The translations under genes were made by a program, and so were the position numbers. Of a stretch of 8,446 nt of DNA, positions 1 to 6,528 are shown piece after piece (position 1 is the stretch's first letter; the number at the start of each line of letters is the position of its first letter). Below the pieces are notes generated by a model. It ran no database searches. It was not told the DNA's origin and saw nothing but the letters and a program-made list of their open reading frames with translations. The stretch is from Fidelibacterota bacterium UBA2125 (GTDB lineage: Bacteria; Fidelibacterota; Marinisomatia; Marinisomatales; S15-B10): the NCBI GenBank assembly GCA_002329125.1, contig DCXX01000001.1:1-8446 (forward strand). The letters run 5' to 3'.

Positions 1-401
1 TCAGTAAGACCAGCTAAAGCATATTTATCACCCACTTTACTGGAGTTCATATCTACAGTATCAAAAGCAGTGATAATATCAGCTGTGGGAACATTCAAAA
101 CGAATTCTTCATGCATTTTAATCAAATTGCCAGCTATGTGATAATCGGCCACGCTAATTCCGATTTGGGGCGGTTCACCTTCAATTACAAAGGTCCATAC
201 TACTGAAATTTCGTCCGGGTCGCCCGGTTTACCGCGAACGGTTAGCAATATTGCGGGGACAGGAGGAATCATCGGTCCATTTTCAGAGAGCTTGATACGT
301 TTCTTTTTATTCTTGGGGAAATAGTTTGTCACTGTGGGACCAGTCAGGCCAGTCATGATTGCAGGGAACACAGTCTGTTTCATAAAGATACGTCGATTCA
401 T
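1..401 (-). CDS. Flavin reductase-like FMN-binding split-barrel protein with Tat-like N-terminus (3' end outside window)
   Basis: I translated this open frame directly from the minus strand: 133 codons run from the ATG at 401 to the window edge without a stop. Residues ~44-133 follow the flavin reductase-like (DIM6/NTAB) pattern: a P-x-P-A-I-L-L-T-V strand near 46-55, S-V-V-W-T-F at 66-71 where the family has a W near the flavin, E-P-P-Q-I-G-I-S-V at 76-84, then F-V-L-N-V-P-T at 100-106 and D-K-Y-A-L-A-G-L-T at 125-133. The family binds FMN and commonly reduces flavin with NAD(P)H, or acts as a flavoprotein partner; the exact reaction is unknown here. Residues 1-28 are an extra N-terminal segment with N-R-R-I-F-M-K at 2-8, close to the Tat motif. 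The start is supported by AAGGAG six bases upstream. A terminator separates the gene from the PorV-type gene, so it is probably its own unit or relies on readthrough. About a third or more of the domain is missing off the edge. Confidence 0.8.
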   Translation of the reverse strand, partial: MNRRIFMKQTVFPAIMTGLTGPTVTNYFPKNKKKRIKLSENGPMIPPVPAILLTVRGKPGDPDEISVVWTFVIEGEPPQIGISVADYHIAGNLIKMHEEFVLNVPTADIITAFDTVDMNSSKVGDKYALAGLT

Positions 402-407
402 AGTTTG

Positions 408-413
408 CTCCTT
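408..413 (-). promoter_or_regulatory. Ribosome binding site of the flavin reductase-like gene
   Basis: The minus strand reads AAGGAG, with six bases between it and the ATG at 401. It decides the start: the next in-frame ATG (codon 7) has no purine-rich sequence before it. The Tat-like leader is therefore probably translated. Confidence 0.7.
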
Positions 414-434
414 ACTAATCCTTTTATACTATAC

Positions 435-463
435 AAAAAAGCCGTTCCGAAGGGAACGGCTTT
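435..463 (-). terminator. Rho-independent terminator after the PorV-family gene
   Basis: On the minus strand a perfect 8-bp GC-rich stem (GCCGTTCC / GGAACGGC, positions 460-453 and 448-441) closes a four-base CTTC loop. It is extended by three A-U pairs and followed by six T (440-435). It begins about 25 bases after the TAA of the PorV-family gene at 488. The plus-strand reading has only TTT after the stem, so termination should act mainly on leftward transcription. It marks the end of the receptor / secreted protein / PorV transcription unit. Confidence 0.9.
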
Positions 464-487
464 CGAAAATAATGATATACGATTCTC

Positions 488-1456
488 TTAGAGCTGGTAG
501 CCCAGTGAAAACCTCATGACAGGATCAAATGCTACCATTTGGGTCATAGCAACATTCACCGAAATACCGGCCATGTTTATACCAGCTCCAAATGAGAGGG
601 CATCCTGGACAAGGTCACCAAGAGTATAACTACCGCGAATTTTTATCATGCCGGCAACAGTCATTTCACCGTTCAACGCAATCCGCTGAGCCATATCAGA
701 AAGCTTAACAACGTTTATTCCAGCCATAAGGCCCATACTATCATCACCAAATGCCTGGCCAACCGCACCAAAGCTGAATGTCATGGGCGGCGCGAGGCCG
801 GATTCGTCTTCTGTTTCTACAGGATCAACCGAGGGACCGAAATTGGAAATAACAGCTCCCAGTTGAAGATTCTTATAACCTGTATTGAATTGTGTTCCCA
901 CATCAAAGGCAATTCCTGAGAGAGACTCATCTTCAATACTCTCAGAAATCATTTTTGCTGAACCACCGATGGAGAATTTATCCGAAAGAAAACGTCCATA
1001 ACTCACCTGAAGGGCATTATCAGAAGCAGTGAAAGTCTCCATATTCGGGCTAAAGACATAAGACCCAGAAACCTCTTCCCAGCCTGACTTCATAAAGTCT
1101 CCATAGTCTACCGATACGAAACCAACACCCAGAACGCCACCAGCCATAGGCATTACAACACCGGCGTTCATATAAGATGTTTCTACAAGCCACTGCGTCA
1201 TCCCGGCGTTGAATCCCAGACCACCAGCTTTAGCCAAGCCTGCAGGGTTCCAGTAAAGCCCTTCCGCACCAGCCGCCTGAGCTGCCAGACCACCCAAGGC
1301 CGCACCGCGGGCGTCATACTGAAGGTTCAGAAACTTAAACGCTACTGAACCAGATTTGTCTGCCTCACCTTCCTCATCTCCCCTTTGTGCCATAAGCAAC
1401 ACAGGAAGTGCAAGGGTGAGAACTGCTGTCCATTTGGTCAATTTGTTAATTCGCAT
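488..1456 (-). CDS. PorV/PorQ family outer membrane protein
   Basis: This 322-residue protein has a signal peptide at ~1-23 (basic start, hydrophobic core T-L-A-L-P-V-L-L, cleavage near M-A-Q). Residues 42-74 carry the PorV/PorQ hallmark: F-L-N-L, then D-A-R-G-A-A-L-G-G, then Y-W-N-P-A-G-L. A tryptophan-containing strand follows (T-Q-W at 87-89). The rest alternates glycine-rich amphipathic strands as in FadL-like outer membrane barrels and ends in Y-Q-L. In Porphyromonas gingivalis, PorV binds the C-terminal sorting domain of T9SS cargo and hands it to the attachment complex; many paralogs in FCB genomes have no tested role. Here the gene lies 16 bases after a protein with a T9SS-like C-terminal domain, so a dedicated partner role is plausible but inferred. 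GGAGG six bases before the ATG supports the start. It is the last gene before a strong terminator. Family assignment is firm; the specific function is not. Confidence 0.88.
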   Translation of the reverse strand: MRINKLTKWTAVLTLALPVLLMAQRGDEEGEADKSGSVAFKFLNLQYDARGAALGGLAAQAAGAEGLYWNPAGLAKAGGLGFNAGMTQWLVETSYMNAGVVMPMAGGVLGVGFVSVDYGDFMKSGWEEVSGSYVFSPNMETFTASDNALQVSYGRFLSDKFSIGGSAKMISESIEDESLSGIAFDVGTQFNTGYKNLQLGAVISNFGPSVDPVETEDESGLAPPMTFSFGAVGQAFGDDSMGLMAGINVVKLSDMAQRIALNGEMTVAGMIKIRGSYTLGDLVQDALSFGAGINMAGISVNVAMTQMVAFDPVMRFSLGYQL

Positions 1457-1472
1457 TTCGTTCCTCCAGGGT

Positions 1473-3485
1473 TTAGCGGATCACCGCCAGTTTACCGGTT
1501 GTATCGCCCACTTTCCAGAAGTAGACACCGGTTGTGACCTGCGTCCGGTTGCGGGACACGAGGTTCCAGTCATAGGAACCAGTCGAAGCCATCGTCTTTT
1601 CAAAAACCAAGTTGCCCGTAACATCAAAGATCTGAAGATCTTGGCCAGCCTTAACATTATAGAACCGCATAAAAAAGACGGCCGGGTTATCAGCGCCAAA
1701 GTATGTGGTCATCACTTCCCGCTTCCAAGGGTTGGGCGCCACAAAAGGTGCTGTAGACTCACCGCCATCCATATCTGTATAAGTCAGGGTCTCCAGCGAA
1801 ACTGTAAAGGCCGGAGGCGCCGTCGGAATATCTATCCTGCCATATGGATCACTCACCATGGGGTAAGACATGGTGTAGTAACTCTCCAACGAAGGGACAC
1901 TCCCATGTATCGTGCTGGTACCACCTTTGTCGTAAGCGGCCACATAATACCAGTACATAAGACCGATAGCCACATTTTCATCTACAAAACTGTAGGTTCC
2001 GCCCGAGCCATAGTCGGAAGCGGGTCCTTCTGAAAGCACTTTGTATGGCCCAGCAGCATGGGCTGGCCATTCAGGACCCGGTGCTTCTGAAGGAGAACCC
2101 TCAGCATCTACGGAGCTCCCTTCAGCGCTCATCAGCGCTTCGGTGTTGGTTGACGGTGCGGCGGCAGCACGGTAGACACGGAAACCAGAGAAATCAGCTG
2201 CTCCAATGTCCGGATCAACAGCCGCGATCTGAGCATCGCTGTAGGTCCAGGTAATCTTAACCGTACCATCAGACTGCGTCTCTACACCATTGGCGGCAAT
2301 CTGAGGAGCCGCAGGCGGCATTGGCAGACTGTAGTCCCAGTCGTAGGCCTGTTTTGCCGCTTTCGCAGCGTTTTGAGTATTTTCAAGACCGGCACCCGCC
2401 AATACAGCAAACACCAGCTTAATGGAGTCACCGGCAGCAAGATCATAAGGTCCATACGCCTGGAGATATCTCATGTCCATGGGGCTCGGGTTCACAGTTT
2501 TCTTATCTTCTCCCCGTGAGCCTTTAGAGGCAAAAGTCCACCGCGCTGCAGCCGTCTGAGGATCTTCATCACCCGTCCACCAGTAGTGCGTCACATCTGT
2601 AGGAACCAATTCATCGTGATTCTTACCGGCCAGGTTTATAGGTGTCTGTGCAACACGGACACCGCGATAATCACGATAAGGGTCATCAATACCAAAGTCG
2701 TTGCGAGCCGATCCCTGATCATCACCATCCAGTTCCATGGTTGTCATGGTGACCTCATCATAATCCACAACATCATCTGTCCAGAAGGCATAATCCCAAT
2801 CCGGAAAAGGGACATTCCAGGCAACGTCGTGATCCGCCTTGCCCCCCAGAATGAGATCCGTGATATCATCAGTACCAGTGTTAATAAGTGTTATTTCCTC
2901 AATAACGAAGTCGTTAAAGTCATAAGTGGATGTTGGAGCACCAATCTTATAGTAAGTATTTGTGGTCCCCGGGAAACTCCAGGAGAGCCGGCGGGCTTTC
3001 GCCGTCATATTTAGGTCTGGGATGGCCCAATCTGTGTTACTGATCAACGGCTCTTTGTTGTAGTCACTCCATTCAGCCCAACCCTGGCTTGTTTCACCAG
3101 GCTCGGTACCACGTGATAAAACGTATTCTCCCGTGGTTCCTTCGAAGTACTCTCCTCCAATCTTCCCCACAATCCAGTAACCGGCGCGGCAGTTGTAGTT
3201 CAGAAACCCTTTGCCGCCTTCAACGGTAAAGCAGCCAGGATACACCCAGCCGGGGATAACAGCACCACAGGTTTGATCGCCTACATTTCCATAGGAATCC
3301 CAACCCATCCACATGGCATTGTTGGTGTGATAAACATACGTCTGCAGATCTGCAGGACCGTAAGTGCTAACAAGACCTCGTTTCTGTAAATCATACTTGT
3401 CCGATGCGTCGACGAAAGACACAAGGGTAAGAACCAGAGAAGCCCCAATTGTGAGGCTCCAAAATCCACGATTCAATATATTCAT
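1473..3485 (-). CDS. Secreted protein with fibronectin-III-like module and T9SS type A-like C-terminal sorting domain
   Basis: From the preferred start this is 670 residues. Residues ~1-27 are a signal peptide (M-N-I-L-N-R-G then a hydrophobic stretch ending V-D-A-S). The large N-terminal region, ~28-390, is rich in W, Y, G and D, has three cysteines near its beginning, and ends with G-P-Y-D-L-A-A-G-D-S-I-K; I recognise no enzyme domain in it. Residues ~395-550 look like a fibronectin type III fold (P-P-A-A-P-Q-I start, V-K-I-T-W-T-Y, F-R-V-Y-R, Y-W-Y-Y-V-A-A-Y-D), interrupted by an A/S/E/P-rich insert at about 440-478. Residues ~580-670 form a sorting-like domain: P-N-P-W near 583, L-Q-I-F-D-V-T-G-N-L-V, G-V-Y-F-W-K-V, and final K-L-A-V-I-R. 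Such domains direct export by T9SS and cell-surface attachment. It sits 48 bases after the TonB receptor gene and 16 before the PorV-family gene, which suggests a surface-exposed partner of both. An alternative ATG at 3521 adds 12 residues. Confidence 0.85.
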   Translation of the reverse strand: MNILNRGFWSLTIGASLVLTLVSFVDASDKYDLQKRGLVSTYGPADLQTYVYHTNNAMWMGWDSYGNVGDQTCGAVIPGWVYPGCFTVEGGKGFLNYNCRAGYWIVGKIGGEYFEGTTGEYVLSRGTEPGETSQGWAEWSDYNKEPLISNTDWAIPDLNMTAKARRLSWSFPGTTNTYYKIGAPTSTYDFNDFVIEEITLINTGTDDITDLILGGKADHDVAWNVPFPDWDYAFWTDDVVDYDEVTMTTMELDGDDQGSARNDFGIDDPYRDYRGVRVAQTPINLAGKNHDELVPTDVTHYWWTGDEDPQTAAARWTFASKGSRGEDKKTVNPSPMDMRYLQAYGPYDLAAGDSIKLVFAVLAGAGLENTQNAAKAAKQAYDWDYSLPMPPAAPQIAANGVETQSDGTVKITWTYSDAQIAAVDPDIGAADFSGFRVYRAAAAPSTNTEALMSAEGSSVDAEGSPSEAPGPEWPAHAAGPYKVLSEGPASDYGSGGTYSFVDENVAIGLMYWYYVAAYDKGGTSTIHGSVPSLESYYTMSYPMVSDPYGRIDIPTAPPAFTVSLETLTYTDMDGGESTAPFVAPNPWKREVMTTYFGADNPAVFFMRFYNVKAGQDLQIFDVTGNLVFEKTMASTGSYDWNLVSRNRTQVTTGVYFWKVGDTTGKLAVIR

Positions 3486-3494
3486 TTGGGTCAA

Positions 3495-3500
3495 CTCCTT
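3495..3500 (-). promoter_or_regulatory. Ribosome binding site supporting the internal start at 3485
   Basis: The minus strand reads AAGGAG nine bases before the ATG at 3485. The upstream in-frame ATG at 3521 has only a weak AAGAA before it. It would also place a polar 12-residue stretch (M-K-S-N-K-I-T-K-E-L-T-Q) ahead of what is otherwise a normal signal peptide. This favours 3485 as the true start. Confidence 0.65.
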
Positions 3501-3533
3501 TGTAATCTTGTTGCTCTTCATTCTTATGATAAA

Positions 3534-6356
3534 CTAGAAACTGAGGCTAGCGCCAAAGTTGATTGTCAACGGTTTTCCATAGGCCAAAAGATTATTCCTT
3601 GGTCCAGAGGCCACATTATAGAAGTTGGATGTTTCATCAAAGAATGACCCGGGATCAGCTACCCAGATCACATTCTTTCGGTTGATGACATTTTCCACCA
3701 ACAGATAGACTGTGGGGGAGGCGAACCCGAGGCCGAGCCTTGCATCCAGCTTAAGATTGAGATCCAGTGTAGCAGGTGCCCTTTCCTTCAATGCTGCCCC
3801 GGATGCACCGCCGCGGGCAGTCATAGGAAGGCCGCTCATTCCAACAAAGGTTAAACTGGTTCCTACACGCTCCATCATACCACCCATGGATATATGATAG
3901 TCAACATAGCCGTTGAGGGTATGTGGTCTGTGCCAGTCGAGGGTCGTCATTGTCATGACACCGGCTTTCTCCTGGAGGAACTGGTCAACTGAGCCTGCAC
4001 CCTGCGAGATCTTATCAGACGCAGTCCCTTCCGCAACTGAGAAAGAGTAGGAGAAACGCCCGGAGAGCCCTGCGGCCGCCGTCTTTGCAAAACTGACCTC
4101 AATTCCCCGTACCCGGCCGAAGTGATCACTGGATTTGAAATTAAAGCTGGTAGCCTGATAAAAATCATCCGTGGTCCATCCACCAGGATTGTCATAACCA
4201 GAACCATCATCCACCGCCGGTTGGAGCGAGGCTCCATTAATAGCCACTAAGCCTACAATATCCTTGTTGTAACCCATCACATCCAGTTTCATTCCGCCCG
4301 GGAGACTGTACTGTAAACCCATCTCATAGGTGGTTGTTTCCTGAGGATCGAGATTCGGGTTGCCGAGAAAAACGAAGTTGCCAGACTCAGTACCACCATC
4401 CATCTGTGCCATATAGTTATCCAGCAGATCGTAGAAAGTTGGCCTTTGGAAAAATGTGCCATAAGAATAGCGGAAAGCCATATTATCACTCACAGGAAAA
4501 GAAAGCCCCAGGCGAGGGCTTAGTTTTGATTTGGTTTCCGTTGCTCGACGCTGGGAATAATCGAACGGGTTGATTGTCGTACTTTCCCACATTCTGTCCC
4601 CATCTTCATTCACATCCCACAGGCCTTTGTCAGCGCCTGCATTAAACGCATCGAAACGTAGACCGAGATTGACGATCACATCACTGAATTCCATCTGATC
4701 CTGCACGTAGACTGCCATTTCCATGGGTGTCACGTCCTCGATGTTGTTTACCTGAATACGCGGCTTTTCATCAGAAAAGCCTACCGTCCGGCCGAACCAG
4801 ACATCATGGCCGAGCCTGTCGATTTGGAACATCCGGTATTCAAAGCCACCTTTCACCAGATGACGGTTATCCAGCTGACTGGTTGCTGCCAATGAAAACG
4901 TCGTGTGTGACTCTTCAGCTTTAAAGTAGTGGCCATAGACGTTCATTAAACCAAACCAGGCGTTGTTACTCGCCCTGTCTTCAAGAACTTTTGTGTGATC
5001 CGGGCCATCGGCACCGCTGTACGTACCACCAGCCGGAGTTACAGTCGTAACATTTACAAAATCGATGAATTCACCGCCCGTTGTTTTAGCGCCATCCTCC
5101 TGGTTCTTGCTAAGGTAGTCCATCCGGAGCGTAACGTTGGTATTAGCGGAGAGGACATAGTTGGCATTGAGACCAAACTGTATCGTCTGTGCCTCAGTAC
5201 GAGGGTACTGTCCCATGGCATATTTCCAATCGGTTACAAGCACTTCACCTGCTGTTTCTCCGACTCTGTTTCCATCAAACCTGGGATCATACATTCCGTT
5301 TTCATCGAGATAGAGGAATTCGGTGCCCAGCTTCAGATTCCCGCCTAACTGATATGTGAGCTTTGCCTGGTAACTGCTATACTCCTCAGAAATTCCCGGC
5401 AGACGGCCGGGATCATTATACGACCTCATAGAGGCGACGAGCCCGAATGCACCGGAGCCGACACTCACATCAGCATCCAGGATGCTCATCGGATCACCGA
5501 AAGTCTCTACCGTGTGCTCACTGGAAGTTGCGGGTCTATAGGTTTCGCCATCAGCCACTTCCAGAGATTCACTGTAGAAATCGGCGTCTTTGAAGTCACC
5601 ATCCACACCACCTTCACTCCTGATATAGTCCTGAGTTCCTGAGGTCCGGAAGGTGACATTGGCATGTACACCATCCGGCGCTTCCTTCAACACTGTGTTA
5701 AAAATACCTGACATGGCCTGACCGTATTCGGCGTTAAACGCCCCTGTGATCACCTGAAGCTCTTCGATCATGGCAGGGTTGATAGGAACCGCATTGCCAC
5801 CCATAATAGGATTGACTAAAGAGGCTCCGTCCACGAGATACATCTCTTCGCCAGAACGGCCGCCCCGGAGATGGAGCATTCCATCGTGCTCTATGACGCC
5901 CGGGAGCGTCTTTACAACATCTTCCACCGTAGCAACGGGTAGATCTGTAGTAAGTGAACCGGAGACGATCTGTTTGGTAGAGGTGAGCGTGTTCTCGATA
6001 ACGGGACGTTCAGAAACAACCGTCACTGACTCGCCGGCAATGGCCTGGCTTTCAAGTGAAGCATTCAGGGGCGTTGTTACGTCAATACTGACACTCACGT
6101 CAGTAAGAATATATTCGGCGTAGCCAATCATGGAAAACTTTACACTGTACACCCCCGGCGGCAGGTTAATGATGAAATATTCACCATTTTCATCAGTGGC
6201 AGCACCCAAGGAGGTTCCCTCCACTATGACGTTCGTTCCGATAAGGGGATTATCAGTCCCCGCTTCTGTTACGCGACCAGCTATTTTACCGGTCTCTCCG
6301 GCAAAAGCGAGGGAAAAAATGCAAAGAACAGCAAGAACAGGCTTCAGGGCTCTCAT
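3534..6356 (-). CDS. TonB-dependent receptor with N-terminal carboxypeptidase-regulatory-like domain
   Basis: This complete 940-residue outer membrane receptor takes up an unidentified ligand using energy from TonB-ExbB-ExbD. Residues 1-19 are a signal peptide (cleavage after A-F-A). Residues ~23-105 are a carboxypeptidase-regulatory-like beta-sandwich (G-R-V-T, N-P-L-I-G-T-N-V, T-D-E-N-G-E-Y, L-P-P-G-V-Y). E-S-V-T-V-V-S-E-R at 109-117 is TonB-box-like. The plug spans ~119-226, with L-R-G-G-R-S-G near 163-169, Y-L-V-D-G at 173-177 and the Y-G-Q-A-M-S-G turn near 211-217. A barrel of roughly 700 residues follows and ends L-S-F, a typical terminal aromatic signal for outer membrane insertion. 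I see no SusC-specific signature and no SusD gene nearby, so a polysaccharide-utilisation assignment is not supported. AAGGAGG six bases before the ATG fixes the start. It is the first gene of a three-gene unit behind a possible CRP/FNR-type promoter. Confidence 0.93.
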   Translation of the reverse strand: MRALKPVLAVLCIFSLAFAGETGKIAGRVTEAGTDNPLIGTNVIVEGTSLGAATDENGEYFIINLPPGVYSVKFSMIGYAEYILTDVSVSIDVTTPLNASLESQAIAGESVTVVSERPVIENTLTSTKQIVSGSLTTDLPVATVEDVVKTLPGVIEHDGMLHLRGGRSGEEMYLVDGASLVNPIMGGNAVPINPAMIEELQVITGAFNAEYGQAMSGIFNTVLKEAPDGVHANVTFRTSGTQDYIRSEGGVDGDFKDADFYSESLEVADGETYRPATSSEHTVETFGDPMSILDADVSVGSGAFGLVASMRSYNDPGRLPGISEEYSSYQAKLTYQLGGNLKLGTEFLYLDENGMYDPRFDGNRVGETAGEVLVTDWKYAMGQYPRTEAQTIQFGLNANYVLSANTNVTLRMDYLSKNQEDGAKTTGGEFIDFVNVTTVTPAGGTYSGADGPDHTKVLEDRASNNAWFGLMNVYGHYFKAEESHTTFSLAATSQLDNRHLVKGGFEYRMFQIDRLGHDVWFGRTVGFSDEKPRIQVNNIEDVTPMEMAVYVQDQMEFSDVIVNLGLRFDAFNAGADKGLWDVNEDGDRMWESTTINPFDYSQRRATETKSKLSPRLGLSFPVSDNMAFRYSYGTFFQRPTFYDLLDNYMAQMDGGTESGNFVFLGNPNLDPQETTTYEMGLQYSLPGGMKLDVMGYNKDIVGLVAINGASLQPAVDDGSGYDNPGGWTTDDFYQATSFNFKSSDHFGRVRGIEVSFAKTAAAGLSGRFSYSFSVAEGTASDKISQGAGSVDQFLQEKAGVMTMTTLDWHRPHTLNGYVDYHISMGGMMERVGTSLTFVGMSGLPMTARGGASGAALKERAPATLDLNLKLDARLGLGFASPTVYLLVENVINRKNVIWVADPGSFFDETSNFYNVASGPRNNLLAYGKPLTINFGASLSF

Positions 6357-6465
6357 GCTATTCCTCCTTATTGTTGTTCATTGTTTGAATTAAAAGTACG
6401 GAAATCAAAAAATAATTACTGAATGTAACCTGTCTTTTGAATCCCATACATACCAATTTCTACGA

Positions 6466-6480
6466 ATTTTAGATATAATA
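6466..6480 (-). promoter_or_regulatory. Candidate promoter -10 region for the TonB receptor operon
   Basis: The minus strand has TATTAT at 6480-6475 (five of six matches to TATAAT) and, overlapping downstream, TAAAAT at 6471-6466 (five of six). The first has no recognisable -35 box at 17-bp spacing (AAACTT), but that stretch coincides with the CRP/FNR-like operator, as expected for an activator-dependent promoter. The second could use TTGGTT at 6493-6488 with 16-bp spacing. Transcription would start near 6460-6468, leaving a leader of about 100-110 bases in which I see no strong hairpin. Housekeeping promoters in Bacteroidota differ from TATAAT, so this depends on the true phylum. Confidence 0.4.
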
Positions 6481-6497
6481 TGAGTAAAACCAAGAAA

Positions 6498-6519
6498 AAG
6501 TTTGATCTGGGTCACATTT
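6498..6519 (-). promoter_or_regulatory. CRP/FNR-family operator candidate upstream of the TonB receptor operon
   Basis: The minus-strand core TGTGACCCAGATCAAA (6516-6501) matches 13 of 16 positions of the Escherichia coli CRP optimum TGTGATCTAGATCACA. The A/T-rich flanks AAA (6519-6517) and CTT (6500-6498) add partial agreement. Read on the plus strand, the left half TTGAT also equals an FNR half-site. The centre (6508/6509) lies about 41 bases upstream of the start predicted from the TATTAT box, the class II activator position. Which family member binds, and whether one does, is inference. Confidence 0.45.
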
Positions 6520-6528
6520 CGGAATTAA

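Noticed and set aside
334..519. A 61-codon plus-strand frame with a hydrophobic stretch across the terminator region
   Set aside because: It overlaps the start of the flavin reductase-like gene, passes through the terminator hairpin and ends in the PorV-family gene. The hydrophobic stretch comes from the A/T-rich intergenic bases.
1356..2033. A 225-codon plus-strand open frame opposite the end of the secreted-protein gene and the start of the PorV-family gene
   Set aside because: It lies antisense across two well-supported genes, its translation is rich in R, H, C and I with no domain pattern, and no ribosome binding site is evident. It is a shadow of the coding strand.
4995..6123. Two 117-codon plus-strand open frames (4995-5348 and 5770-6123) inside the receptor gene
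   Set aside because: Both are antisense to a continuous, fully conserved-looking TonB receptor and show no protein family features.
3534..6356. SusC/RagA-type receptor of a polysaccharide utilisation locus
   Set aside because: There is an N-terminal carboxypeptidase-regulatory-like domain, but the SusC-specific signature is not visible, and neither a SusD gene nor glycoside hydrolases are present.
6357..6528. A Bacteroidota-type promoter (TTG ... TAnnTTTG) or a riboswitch in the gap before the receptor
   Set aside because: The nearest match (TATTTTTTG) has one base too many and no TTG at the right distance. I could not find a stable multi-stem structure in the leader.
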